In this document: piece by piece, positions 49,834-57,804 of the stretch | Position numbering within the stretch: position 1 is the stretch's first letter | Layout of the letters: the number at the start of each line of letters is the position of its first letter | Source of the DNA: Chryseobacterium taichungense | GTDB taxonomy: Bacteria; Bacteroidota; Bacteroidia; Flavobacteriales; Weeksellaceae | Direction: 5' to 3' | Assembly (NCBI RefSeq): GCF_900109935.1 | Contig: NZ_FOBV01000002.1 | Span: 620,001-684,000 of the forward strand | Length of the DNA: 64,000 nt | The notes under the pieces: generated by a model | What the model was told of the DNA's origin: nothing | Database searches by the model: none | The model's input: the letters and a program-made list of their open reading frames with translations, nothing else | Position numbers and translations under genes: made by a program

Positions 49834-50625
49834 TTAAAAAAGCTCATTCAACCATTTTGCAAGTCTTAAGCCGCCGTACAAAAGCTGTCTTTCCATCGTA
49901 TCGTTGAATTTGTACTGATAGTCGTAAGACAACTTAGAATCCATCGGTGTCTGTGCATAGATCTTGTTGGCAATTTTGTGTGAATCATACAACCAGTCTT
50001 CCAGTGTTCCTTTCTGGATTTGCTTTACTTCATCATCAGATTTAATGTCCAACAGTTTTGCATATTCTGTATAACTGTATTTTTGAGAATCCACCAGTTT
50101 CCCGTCCCATACAGAATGTAAATTTGTTTTTTCTCCGAAATACGTGACATTAATTTTATTCCCTCCTAAATCTTCAGCTCTTCCTACATGTAAAGGCTGG
50201 GCAAGATCTCCCATGATGTGGATAAGAAAAATCAAAGCAATTTTTCTGTCTTTTTCAGAAGTTTTTTGGTCTTTGAGCTGACTGGAAAGAACATTCACCT
50301 GAGTATACAAGCTTGGTCCTGCCTGAGCTTTAAGCTTCTCTTCAAAAACTTTGAAATCTGTTTGCGGGTCAATATTCACATAATGCCATGAAGAAGCCTG
50401 TTTCCATACGCCGGTAGTATCAGATTTAATAAAATCCGGCCAGTTGGCCCAGTACGCAAGACGTTCTTTCCCCATGATTTTTCTAACCTCTCTTCTCGCT
50501 TTCCCGGAAAGATGGTTCTCCGCAATTTCTGCAATAATTCTGTGCCCTGTCAACCCCCATGCATATGAATAAAGGGAAGATGCGATGAACGCCATAACCA
50601 GGATTTTTGAATACATACTTTTCAT
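49834..50625 (-). CDS. S1/P1-type zinc nuclease, exported
   Basis: A 263-residue protein starting at Met 50625 (50616 possible). The signal peptide ends ...SSLYSYA, so the mature protein begins with Trp in WGLTGHRIIAEIAENHL; in S1/P1 nucleases the N-terminal Trp is itself a zinc ligand. Further ligands: His in HYVNIDP, Asp in FLIHIMGDLAQPLHVG and His/Asp in LHSVWDGKLVD. It cleaves single-stranded nucleic acids in the periplasm or outside. Monocistronic. Confidence 0.92.
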   Translation of the reverse strand: MKSMYSKILVMAFIASSLYSYAWGLTGHRIIAEIAENHLSGKARREVRKIMGKERLAYWANWPDFIKSDTTGVWKQASSWHYVNIDPQTDFKVFEEKLKAQAGPSLYTQVNVLSSQLKDQKTSEKDRKIALIFLIHIMGDLAQPLHVGRAEDLGGNKINVTYFGEKTNLHSVWDGKLVDSQKYSYTEYAKLLDIKSDDEVKQIQKGTLEDWLYDSHKIANKIYAQTPMDSKLSYDYQYKFNDTMERQLLYGGLRLAKWLNELF

Positions 50626-50649
50626 TGTAATAACATTTTCAGGCTGCAA

Positions 50650-51193
50650 AGATACGGTTAATTTTAAGGTTCAGATTAAGGTTGAAAGAAGGATCAGGAA
50701 ATTTAATCAAATCTTAATTTCAGTGGAGAAGGGAAAGGTTGAGGCCGAGACTAAGGTTTAGTCAGGTTGTAACGTTGATTTATTCATTTAATAATTCTTT
50801 ATTTATAGTGTAAAGTTCTAATTCAACCTTATATATTATTTTTAGAAATCAAAGCAAATTAAAAATTGCTAAGCCTTGGAAACGCAGCTTTATCAATTAA
50901 TTTGTTGATTCTTCTTTGCTCACTTAAAAGATTAAGTCTTCAAATAAAATCTTTGCGCCAAAAATGAATGATGATTTTGTAACATTTAATCAAATTTAAA
51001 CAGACTCTCACCCTCAACCTCAGCCTTAACCTCAACCTTAATCTTAGTCTCAGCCTTACCTTCAACCATATTTTTCTCTTTTTCTTCTTTTAATCACAAT
51101 TATTTACTATTTTTAGAATAAAATTAATTGTAAAATATTTTTTCAAGAATTTGAGAAATATTATTTTTACAGGCCAAAATCACAGCAAACACT
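50650..51193. repeat. Non-coding region framed by inverted, purine/pyrimidine-biased short repeats
   Basis: The left part (about 50661-50770) contains AAGGTT-type words such as GGTTGAGGCCGAGACTAAGG. The right part (51004-51068) is a run of CCTCAACC, CCTTAACC and CTTAGTCTCAGCC words. Read in opposite orientation they match: GAGACTAAG at 50747-50755 against CTTAGTCTC at 51043-51051. The 230-bp centre has no ORF. It probably also holds the tssG promoter. Confidence 0.5.
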
Positions 51194-52135
51194 ATGTATG
51201 AGAATAATATTGTAGAAATGCATTACAATAAACTGCAGACAGACTTCAAAGCGGAAGCTGTAGCAGTCAATCTCTTGAAATATCACAGAGCAGTAAGCAA
51301 TATTTTTATCGAACGGATCGGCATTAACGACCGTGCTTATCTTAAGGATATTAAGGGCATCACAAGTGACTACCTCGGATTCGATGAAGAGGTTTTCACT
51401 ATAGAAACATATAGGGAAGGTATTTACGATTATCTTCCGGAAGGACTTTTCCATCCGCCTTCACTAGGTGCAACCAGGAAAAATGTAGAAAATGTTGTCC
51501 GGGAAATCCGTAAGCAGAAAAGAGTAGAAGAAGACGCCCGAAAATTTTTCAAGCCTTTTGAACTGGAAATATTTTTCACTGAAATAAGCGCTCTTCTTAA
51601 AGAATTCGATTTTGAAATTGCCAGCGATACAGATGCGCTGCTGGATACAGTAAGCGAACTGTGGCCCCTGATTAAAATGATGGATCAGCAGAATGCTTAT
51701 ATTTTCATTTATATTTTGCCCTTTTTTCATCAGATACGCGGTGATAAAGCCTGGTTTGAAAGATGCATGACCGCCTTTCTTCAAATTCCTGTGCAGATAA
51801 CTTTCGCACCGAATATCATCGCAGGTATTGAAGAGGAAAATGATTCTATGCTGTTGGGTAATTCACGGCTGGGAGTCACTTATATTCCCAGCGGAAATCA
51901 CATGGACGGACAGCGAAACTGGGTCGTCAACATTGGGCCGATTCCTTATGCGGAAATGAAAAAATATATCAACGGTAGTCCTTTCCGGAAGGTGCTTCAG
52001 GCGATGTATGATTATTTCCTGCCGGTAAGTGTTGATATTGAAGAAAATTTCATCACTGAAAAAAAAGAATATTCTTTCGCTTTAGAAGATGATGAAAGAA
52101 ATGCAAACAGGCTTGGATACTCAACATTCCTCTGA
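51194..52135 (+). CDS. tssG: Type VI secretion baseplate subunit TssG (subtype iii)
   Basis: A 313-residue protein. The C-terminus carries the TssG pattern: LGNSRLGVTYIPSGNHMDGQ, NWVVNIGPIPYAEMKKYING, SPFRKVLQAMYDYFLPV and the final RLGYSTFL (compare LG.RLG.D......R..I.LGPL and RLG..TWL of other TssG). The first half includes EVFTIETYREGIYDYLPEGL and FHPPSLGATR. TssG forms the baseplate wedge with TssF. No tssF is next to it; tssN and tssK follow. Confidence 0.75.
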   Translation: MYENNIVEMHYNKLQTDFKAEAVAVNLLKYHRAVSNIFIERIGINDRAYLKDIKGITSDYLGFDEEVFTIETYREGIYDYLPEGLFHPPSLGATRKNVENVVREIRKQKRVEEDARKFFKPFELEIFFTEISALLKEFDFEIASDTDALLDTVSELWPLIKMMDQQNAYIFIYILPFFHQIRGDKAWFERCMTAFLQIPVQITFAPNIIAGIEEENDSMLLGNSRLGVTYIPSGNHMDGQRNWVVNIGPIPYAEMKKYINGSPFRKVLQAMYDYFLPVSVDIEENFITEKKEYSFALEDDERNANRLGYSTFL

Positions 52136-52191
52136 AAATTTTTAACTATATTTACTTCACCAATTAAAAATATTAATTCGAAAAAAGACAC

Positions 52192-53106
52192 ATGGAAATT
52201 TCTTCAGTAAAGGGAATCTTTTTAAGGTATATTCTGATGCCTTTGTTTGCGGTTATAATGATGGTAATTCTGGGAATTATCAGAAGAAATAAGCCTGCCA
52301 TAAAGATCAAAACCATTATCATCTATGTTTTGTTGTGCAGTTTGTGTCTGGCCATTCCGGGGATTTTCGGCTTTGCGGGAAATCTTTTTAATCCGTATTG
52401 GTACCTTATTGCGCAAATCATTTATCTTATTTTGGGCATCATCCATGTAAACCTCTCAGACAGATATTTTAAAAAGCATTTTAATTCTCTTACAAAAAGT
52501 ATCCTGTTTGAATCTATATTATCTATAACGTGTATCGGCTTTGGAGGGTATCTGTTTTATCTTATCTTTAACTGGATGAGTAAAGGAACCGGATATCCTA
52601 TAATGGCGGCCACGAGTATTTTAACTTTTCTCGTTCCGTTGGTATTCCATTACTGCTATGTACAATTGATCAGTATTCCTGTAGATATTTATAAGACCTG
52701 GAGATATTCGCCGGATCAGAAGCTTCCTGATTTTGAAGGCGCAGATTTCGACAGATTGATGGTACTTAATGTTGAACTCAGCAAAAATCTCGAAGACGCC
52801 AACAGATTTAGAATTAAAGCGAAGACACTACCAACAGGAGTGACTTTCGGTGACTGGTTTTACAGGGTTGTGGATGACTATAATCACAAGAACCCGAATT
52901 CCGTAATTCATTTGTCTGATCAGGAAAGCGAGCCTTATTACTGGATTTTTTACACTAAAAAATCGTTCTTCAGCTTTAGGAAGTATATTGATTTTGACCA
53001 GGATATTACAGAAAACAGAATCGCGGAAAATGATGTTGTTATCTGCAAAAGAGTAATACAGCACGAAGAAGAAGGACTACGAAGAACACAAACACACCCA
53101 TTTTAA
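52192..53106 (+). CDS. tssN: Type VI secretion protein TssN (Bacteroidota-specific)
   Basis: A 304-residue membrane protein with five or so helices in the first half (YILMPLFAVIMMVILGII; IIIYVLLCSLCLAIPGIFGF; YWYLIAQIIYLILGIIHV; ILSITCIGFGGYLFYLIF; LTFLVPLVFHYCYVQLI) and a cytoplasmic C-terminal domain (LNVELSKNLEDANRFRIKAK; GDWFYRVVDDYNHKNP). TssN is specific to subtype iii type VI systems and thought to belong to their membrane complex. Between tssG and tssK, same direction. Confidence 0.78.
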   Translation: MEISSVKGIFLRYILMPLFAVIMMVILGIIRRNKPAIKIKTIIIYVLLCSLCLAIPGIFGFAGNLFNPYWYLIAQIIYLILGIIHVNLSDRYFKKHFNSLTKSILFESILSITCIGFGGYLFYLIFNWMSKGTGYPIMAATSILTFLVPLVFHYCYVQLISIPVDIYKTWRYSPDQKLPDFEGADFDRLMVLNVELSKNLEDANRFRIKAKTLPTGVTFGDWFYRVVDDYNHKNPNSVIHLSDQESEPYYWIFYTKKSFFSFRKYIDFDQDITENRIAENDVVICKRVIQHEEEGLRRTQTHPF

Positions 53107-53118
53107 AAAATATTAAAT

Positions 53119-54258
53119 ATGATACAGCCTATTAAGCATTTTGCCATCAATTGGGTTGACGGGATGAAAGTTTCCCAGAGACATCTTAACGATCAGGATA
53201 ACTTTTTGATTGATAATATAAGAGACTCCAATTCATTAGGCATTACCACATATAATTACGGATTATTGCCGATATCGAATGATTTTACAGACCGTACGAT
53301 ATTTGATGTTCATAATACGGCAACCAACGATGTACAGCTCGTTATCAAGCATTGCAGTGCTGTTACCCTTGCGGGCTACAGAATTGAGCTAAATGACAGA
53401 AGAGTCAGCGTCAAATCACTTGCGAAGCTGATGAATGATGAGCAGGCAGACGGAGATTACTATATTTTAATTTCAGTAAATCCTTTTGATAAAGTGCCAT
53501 TCGGAGATATTGATCCAGAAGAAATTCCGCCGCGTCATCCGAATACACAGCCCAATCATCATATTGAACTTCTACCCGTAACCTCTCTGAACAGCAGCTA
53601 TTCCGGAGGAAATTACCTGATCATCGGTAAAGTAGACTTAAAAGGAAATATCGCACAGGTAGATTCTAATTTTATTCCACCGTGTACTTCCATCCAAAGC
53701 CATCCGGCGCTGCTTGATTATTATAACAATTTTGCGAGATCTATCGGTAATCTTCAGCAATATGCTTTCAAAATTGTTCAGAAAGCTTCGCATAAAAATC
53801 AGAATACCGCATTGGCACAGAACGTAAAGTTTTTGTGCAATACCATGATCAATACCTTTGGAGATATGTATTTTCAATTCAGAAATATTACTCCTTATCA
53901 GCCACCGGTATTTTTGATCGAATCTTTTGCAAAACTGGCGCTACGTCTTTATAATGCGACCCAGATTCTCATTCCTGCAGAGCTTGAGGAAATGCTTAAT
54001 TACAGCCTTGAATGGAGTGAGATTGCTCCACATACGTTACTTAATCAACTGTCTATTGTGGCAGAAACAAATTATGATCATCACAACTGTGGCGAGCCTT
54101 TATTATATATCCAGCAGATGCTGAGAAGCCTCGAAACGATTTTCTCCAAGCTGAGCGAACTGGATTATATCGGACAGCGAAAAGAAAATATCATTGTCAA
54201 CGAACAGGAAGTTTCGAATAACAACAACCCGAAAAGAGGCTGGAGTGTTTTAGATTAA
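53119..54258 (+). CDS. tssK: Type VI secretion baseplate subunit TssK (subtype iii)
   Basis: A 379-residue protein. The N-terminal shell domain has NWVDGMKVSQRHLNDQDNFL, equivalent to the 'W..G..L.P.HFQ' start of TssK, and LGITTYNYGLLPI; the middle is helical (AKLALRLYNATQILIPAELE; MLRSLETIFSKLSELDYIG). TssK links the baseplate to the membrane complex. 12 bp after tssN. A terminator closes the three-gene unit. Confidence 0.8.
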   Translation: MIQPIKHFAINWVDGMKVSQRHLNDQDNFLIDNIRDSNSLGITTYNYGLLPISNDFTDRTIFDVHNTATNDVQLVIKHCSAVTLAGYRIELNDRRVSVKSLAKLMNDEQADGDYYILISVNPFDKVPFGDIDPEEIPPRHPNTQPNHHIELLPVTSLNSSYSGGNYLIIGKVDLKGNIAQVDSNFIPPCTSIQSHPALLDYYNNFARSIGNLQQYAFKIVQKASHKNQNTALAQNVKFLCNTMINTFGDMYFQFRNITPYQPPVFLIESFAKLALRLYNATQILIPAELEEMLNYSLEWSEIAPHTLLNQLSIVAETNYDHHNCGEPLLYIQQMLRSLETIFSKLSELDYIGQRKENIIVNEQEVSNNNNPKRGWSVLD

Positions 54259-54281
54259 TTTAAAAAACTTTAAAAATACTG

Positions 54282-54310
54282 ATCCCGAAATTTTTATTCG
54301 GGATTTTTTA
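54282..54310 (+). terminator. Terminator after tssK
   Basis: ATCCCGAA (54282-54289) pairs with TTCGGGAT (54297-54304), followed by TTTTT. Confidence 0.9.
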
Positions 54311-54346
54311 TGTAAAATTGTTGCTTCATAAAGGATAAACCAAAAA

Positions 54347-55525
54347 ATGAATACAGATAAAATACGACAAGACATCAGAGGACTTTCAGACGGGAAAATT
54401 TTTCTTAATAATGCAGGATCATCGTTAATGCCATCCGTAGTTGTTGATTCTATGATCAATTATTTACAGCAGGAAGAGCAACTGGGAGGTTATGAAGTTG
54501 CGGATCGGAACGCAAAGCACCTGGAAGAATTTTATGATGAAACAGCAACATTAATTCATTCTAAACCTTCCAATATTGCTTTTGCCACAAGCGCTACCGA
54601 AGCGTATACGATGGCATTGTCAAGTATTGTATTTAAAGAAGGGGATGTTATTATTACGACGGCCGATGATTATATTTCCAATCAGATCACCTTTATTTTC
54701 CTGCAGAAGAAAATGAACATCAGAGTCATCAGAATGAAAAATCTGCAGGATTATGAGCTTGATCTCGACGATCTGGAAATATTAATTAAAAAATACAATC
54801 CCAAACTTGTTGCCGTGACTCATATTCCTACCAATTCAGGATTGATTCAGAATGTGGAAGGGGTAGGGAAAATCTGCCGGCAATATGACATTCTGTATCT
54901 TGTTGATGCTTGTCAGTCGGTCGGACAAATGGTTGTTGATGTACAAAAAATTGGCTGTGATTTTCTTACGGCAACCGGAAGGAAATTCATGAGAGGCCCA
55001 AGGGGAACAGGATTTCTGTATGTTTCTGATAAATTGCTTGAACAAAACTATGCACCTCTGCTTTTAGATATGAGGGGCGCAAAATGGTCAGCATTTGACG
55101 ATTATGAGCTTTTTGATTCCGCCAAAAGATTCGAGCACTGGGAACTTTCCTATGCCTCTTTGCTCGGATTTACCGAAGCTTTAAAATATGCCAATACCAT
55201 CGGCATGAATCATATTGAAGAATACAATAAAAAACTGTCACAAACGCTCCGCAGTAATCTTCAAAACAGTGGATTTCACGTCTGGGATTTGGGTAATCAT
55301 TTAAGCAGTATAATAACATTCTCCGGTCCAGGAGGAGATCTTGAGAACATTCAGAAAGTTTTGAAAGAGAATAATATATTCTTTTCGGTAACCTATAAAA
55401 ATTCAGCATTAATTGATTTTACCAGGAAAAATATCAGTGGAATTGTACGGCTGTCACCACATTATTTCAATACACGAGAGGAAATTGAAACAGTATCAGA
55501 GCTATTAAAGCAAAGTCTGCTTTAG
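54347..55525 (+). CDS. Class V aminotransferase-fold PLP enzyme
   Basis: A 392-residue enzyme of the SufS/NifS/isopenicillin-epimerase fold: IAFATSATEAYTMALSSIVF, VAVTHIPTNSGLIQNVEGVG, LVDACQSVGQMVVDVQKIGC (PLP-binding Asp and Gln) and the PLP Lys in TATGRKFMRGPRGTGFLYV. No suf genes are adjacent and no active-site Cys loop is obvious, so a desulfurase role is doubtful. Substrate unknown. Monocistronic. Confidence 0.85.
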   Translation: MNTDKIRQDIRGLSDGKIFLNNAGSSLMPSVVVDSMINYLQQEEQLGGYEVADRNAKHLEEFYDETATLIHSKPSNIAFATSATEAYTMALSSIVFKEGDVIITTADDYISNQITFIFLQKKMNIRVIRMKNLQDYELDLDDLEILIKKYNPKLVAVTHIPTNSGLIQNVEGVGKICRQYDILYLVDACQSVGQMVVDVQKIGCDFLTATGRKFMRGPRGTGFLYVSDKLLEQNYAPLLLDMRGAKWSAFDDYELFDSAKRFEHWELSYASLLGFTEALKYANTIGMNHIEEYNKKLSQTLRSNLQNSGFHVWDLGNHLSSIITFSGPGGDLENIQKVLKENNIFFSVTYKNSALIDFTRKNISGIVRLSPHYFNTREEIETVSELLKQSLL

Positions 55526-55845
55526 ATGCATAAATAAACCGTTTTTAAGATACAACCTTGATACATATAATATCGGTTCAACTTAAAATATATTTCACTG
55601 TTTAATTTTCATAAAGTCAGAAAATCATAATCTTTCTTTAATACTTATACTTAAAAGAAGATCAAGAACTGATGAAAAATAATTTCTTAGCAGTGATTTT
55701 GTTACAATGCGAAACAAATATAATTCTTTAATATAAATAAGACATTAATAATATTTATAACACATTGTATTTTAATAATATATATTCATTTTTAAACTTT
55801 AAAAATGGATAGCTCTAAAATTTATCAGGATAAACTGAACAAATT
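55526..55845. other. AT-rich intergenic stretch
   Basis: No coding frame or shared repeat was seen except a first ATCAGGAT (55824-55831) that duplicates the arm of the hairpin at 55846. Confidence 0.4.
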
Positions 55846-55905
55846 ATCAGGATGAATTGGGAAAATTACCAGCATAATTTTCCAGATTTATCCTGATCAT
55901 TTTTT
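55846..55905 (+). terminator. Two-stem terminator-like hairpin, orphan
   Basis: ATCAGGAT (55846-55853) pairs with ATCCTGAT (55890-55897), and GGAAAATT (55860-55867) with AATTTTCC (55876-55883), separated by a symmetric 6x6 internal loop and an 8-nt apical loop. CA and a T-run follow. It lies 320 bp past the nearest gene end, so it may end a short unannotated RNA. Confidence 0.6.
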
Positions 55906-56042
55906 TCAACGATTGGTATGAATTAAAAACGGAGATCGCAAGCTTCCTAAAATTAATCAGAGAAAAAGAATTATTTTTTGAAATTACAGCTTAAGAATTT
56001 TAAAGATTTACAAACTGTTTAATTTTTCTATTAATTAGAGAG

Positions 56043-56146
56043 CGTCAGTTCGAGAAGGTTTTTCGAAATGTAATGGAGAAAACCGTATCGAGAACCTGTA
56101 ATGAAAACCTCCATTCTCGATACAAAATTCTTTCAGAATTTCACTC
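56043..56146. repeat. Palindromic repeat, left copy, split by the IS110 insertion
   Basis: CGTCAGTTCGAG starts a unit also found complete at 57373-57484. This copy stops at TTCACTC (56140-56146); its missing end GAATTGACG is found at 57334-57342, directly after the IS. The unit's ends are inverse complements (CGTCAGTTCGAGT and ACTCGAATTGACG), so it is a long imperfect palindrome of about 112 bp. Confidence 0.85.
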
Positions 56147-56149
56147 CTT

Positions 56150-56157
56150 TAGATTTG
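56150..56157 (+). promoter_or_regulatory. -7 half-promoter at the left edge of the IS110 element
   Basis: TAGATTTG fits TAnnTTTG. In the integrated state no TTG lies 20 nt upstream. In a circle, the TTG at 57314-57316 would lie exactly 20 nt upstream (17 nt of right end + 3 nt of left end). Confidence 0.7.
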
Positions 56158-56164
56158 TAAAAGA

Positions 56165-56330
56165 AATCAATACATTTATTAACAAGAGAAAAGTGTTTAA
56201 GTAAACTAAGATTCACTCAGAGAAAAACTCATAGTTCGATTAAGACTTAAACACTTTCTTATCAAAAACTCAGATAGAAATTCGGGATTGGAGCCCATTA
56301 TTAAGGAGTTGAGATGATGATAAGTTTCTC
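56165..56330 (+). ncRNA. Predicted IS110 bridge RNA
   Basis: Hairpin 1: AAAGTGTTTAAGT (56190-56202) pairs perfectly with 56245-56257. Its loop holds TTCACTC (56212-56218), identical to the left target, and TTCGA (56235-56239), the inverse complement of TCGAA across the core and right target. Hairpin 2: CTTATCA (56258-56264) pairs with 56318-56324. Its loop holds ATAGAAAT (56274-56281), identical to the element's right end (57325-57332), and AAGGA (56303-56307), the inverse complement of core TC plus left end CTT. This is the target-loop/donor-loop layout of bridge RNAs. RNA ends are estimates. Confidence 0.75.
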
Positions 56331-56350
56331 TTTATTAATCAAACAAATTT

Positions 56351-57328
56351 ATGGAAAAAGTTTTTATTGGAATTGACATTAGTAAGCTAACTCTGGATGT
56401 TTTTGTTAACAGTTGCTCTAAAACACAACATTATCAAATTAAAAATTGTTCAAAAGCGATTAAAAAGTTTTTTAAAAGCTTCTCCAATGATGCAAATACC
56501 GTTGTAGGCATGGAAAATACAGGAAGATACAATTTTGAACTGTACGAAGTTTTAAGTAGTATGAACATTCCGGTTTTTGTTATAAACCCACTTCATTTAA
56601 AGAAAAGCATCGGTCTTTTAAGAGGTAAAAATGATAAATTGGACAGTCAAAGAATCTGTGCGTTTTTGGAGAAAAATTACATGGATCTACAACCGTGGAT
56701 CCCTAAATCCTTGGATATTCAAAAAATAAACTTACTTAATACGGAACGCAGACACAGAGTGAAAATAAGAGCAGGTTTATTGAGACAGATGAAAGATTTA
56801 AGCTTTCTTAAAAATCATACAGATAAGGAAATTATAAAGCTTAACAAGCAATTGATTTTACTTTTAGATAAACAGATTAAAACAATTGAAAAAAAGATTG
56901 TAGAGATTATTGAATCAAACACAGAACTAAAGGATCAATATATAAGAATCCAGACCGTTCCGGGTGTTGGGAGAGTATTGGCCACTATGCTCATTGTTAA
57001 GACCAATGGGTTTACGGAAATTCAATCGGCAAGAAAGATGGCTTGCTATTCTGGTGTAGTTCCATTTGATCATCGCTCTGGTTCGTCAATTTATTATAAA
57101 CCCAGAATCTCTACAATGGCTGATAAAGAACTAAAAAAGATTTTACATTTAGCTGCCTTGAGTTCCATAAGATTAAAGAATGATCTCGCTTTATATTTTC
57201 AAAGAAAAGTTTTAGAAGGGAAGAATAAGATGTCTGTTTTAAATGCAATTAGAAATAAAATCATACACAGAGTTTATGCTTTGATAAAAAATAATTCTGT
57301 GTATGAAAATAACTTGCAGATGTCATAG
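56351..57328 (+). CDS. IS110-family transposase (bridge-RNA-guided recombinase)
   Basis: A 325-residue protein. The N-terminal RuvC-like DEDD domain shows Asp in FIGIDISKLTLDVF (residue 9), Glu in VVGMENTGRYNFELY, and two Asp in LRGKNDKLDSQRIC. A coiled-coil follows (DKQIKTIEKKIVEIIESN). The C-terminal Tnp domain has QTVPGVGRVLATMLIV and the catalytic-Ser region GVVPFDHRSGSSIYYKPRIS. Full length and apparently intact. The stop codon lies within the segment matched by the left donor guide. Confidence 0.92.
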   Translation: MEKVFIGIDISKLTLDVFVNSCSKTQHYQIKNCSKAIKKFFKSFSNDANTVVGMENTGRYNFELYEVLSSMNIPVFVINPLHLKKSIGLLRGKNDKLDSQRICAFLEKNYMDLQPWIPKSLDIQKINLLNTERRHRVKIRAGLLRQMKDLSFLKNHTDKEIIKLNKQLILLLDKQIKTIEKKIVEIIESNTELKDQYIRIQTVPGVGRVLATMLIVKTNGFTEIQSARKMACYSGVVPFDHRSGSSIYYKPRISTMADKELKKILHLAALSSIRLKNDLALYFQRKVLEGKNKMSVLNAIRNKIIHRVYALIKNNSVYENNLQMS

Positions 57329-57372
57329 AAATCGAATTGACGTCATGTTTATCATCAATTCTCTAATCAGCA

Positions 57373-57484
57373 CGTCAGTTCGAGTAGGTTTTTCGAAATG
57401 TAATGGAGAAAACCGTATCGAGAACCTGTAATGAAAACCTCCATTTCCGATACAAATTCTTTCAGAATTTCACTCGAATTGACG
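57373..57484. repeat. Palindromic repeat, intact right copy
   Basis: 112-bp unit from CGTCAGTTCGAGT to ACTCGAATTGACG, nearly identical to the left copy at 56043. In the uninterrupted chromosome the two copies would be 30 bp apart. Internal complementary words (TAATGGAG/CTCCATT; TATCG/CGATA) suggest an RNA or cruciform fold. Confidence 0.85.
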
Positions 57485-57528
57485 AAAGTTACGCCTACAA
57501 AAGCTATACATTATCTACCAATAAAAAA

Positions 57529-57558
57529 GAAGCTATCCTAAAATTTTGGATAGTCTCT
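57529..57558. terminator. Terminator-like hairpin before the fourth structured repeat
   Basis: AGCTATCC with AAAA pairs with TTTTGGATAGT, flanked by A- and T-rich DNA. It has the same position relative to the repeat as the hairpins at 41235 and 41511. Confidence 0.65.
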
Positions 57559-57625
57559 ATTTTAAAACTTTGCTCCTTTTTTAATTATCATTTTACAGCA
57601 AATGGCGTGAAGTCATGATTTTAAT

Positions 57626-57777
57626 TTGCTCCGGAAGGAGCAATATCTGTGTAGACCTTCGTCAGTTTCTTGTAATATGAGAACTCCGGAGGAGTTCTAT
57701 CTCATTATAGCACACCTCCGGCGTGCTTGTATGTTCTATCGTTTTTTCTGCTACACAGATATTGCTCATACTGAGCA
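57626..57777. repeat. Structured repeat, diverged fourth copy
   Basis: GGAGCAATATCTGTGTAG (57637-57654) pairs with 57751-57767 (17 of 18). Inner hairpins GAACTCCGGAGGAGTTC and AGCACACCTCCGGCGTGCT keep pairing despite base changes against the copies at 41.3-42.0 kb, that is, compensatory change. The final hairpin is degenerate (CTCATACTGAG). It lies between convergent gene ends, as the other copies do. Confidence 0.88.
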
Positions 57778-57804
57778 AAATTTACTTATCCATCTTTAAT
57801 GCTA

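Larger units (their letters stand above)
56147..57333 (+). mobile_element. Complete IS110-family insertion sequence, 1187 bp
   Basis: Boundaries are fixed by the interrupted palindromic repeat: sequence left of 56147 plus sequence right of 57333 rebuilds an intact copy. A TC dinucleotide is present at both edges (56145-56146 and 57332-57333), the expected core; the element has no terminal inverted repeats and no longer target duplication. The layout is a 204-bp non-coding left end, one transposase gene and a 5-bp right end, as in the IS110 group (IS1111 elements have the long non-coding end on the right). Confidence 0.85.

Noticed and set aside
54347-55525. Class V aminotransferase as SufS cysteine desulfurase
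   Set aside because: No suf genes nearby and no convincing catalytic Cys loop; left as family-level call.
56043-57484. The two flanking palindromic repeats as terminal repeats of a composite transposon
   Set aside because: Only the left copy is interrupted and the missing 9 bp lie exactly at the right IS edge, which shows insertion into a pre-existing repeat rather than transposon ends.
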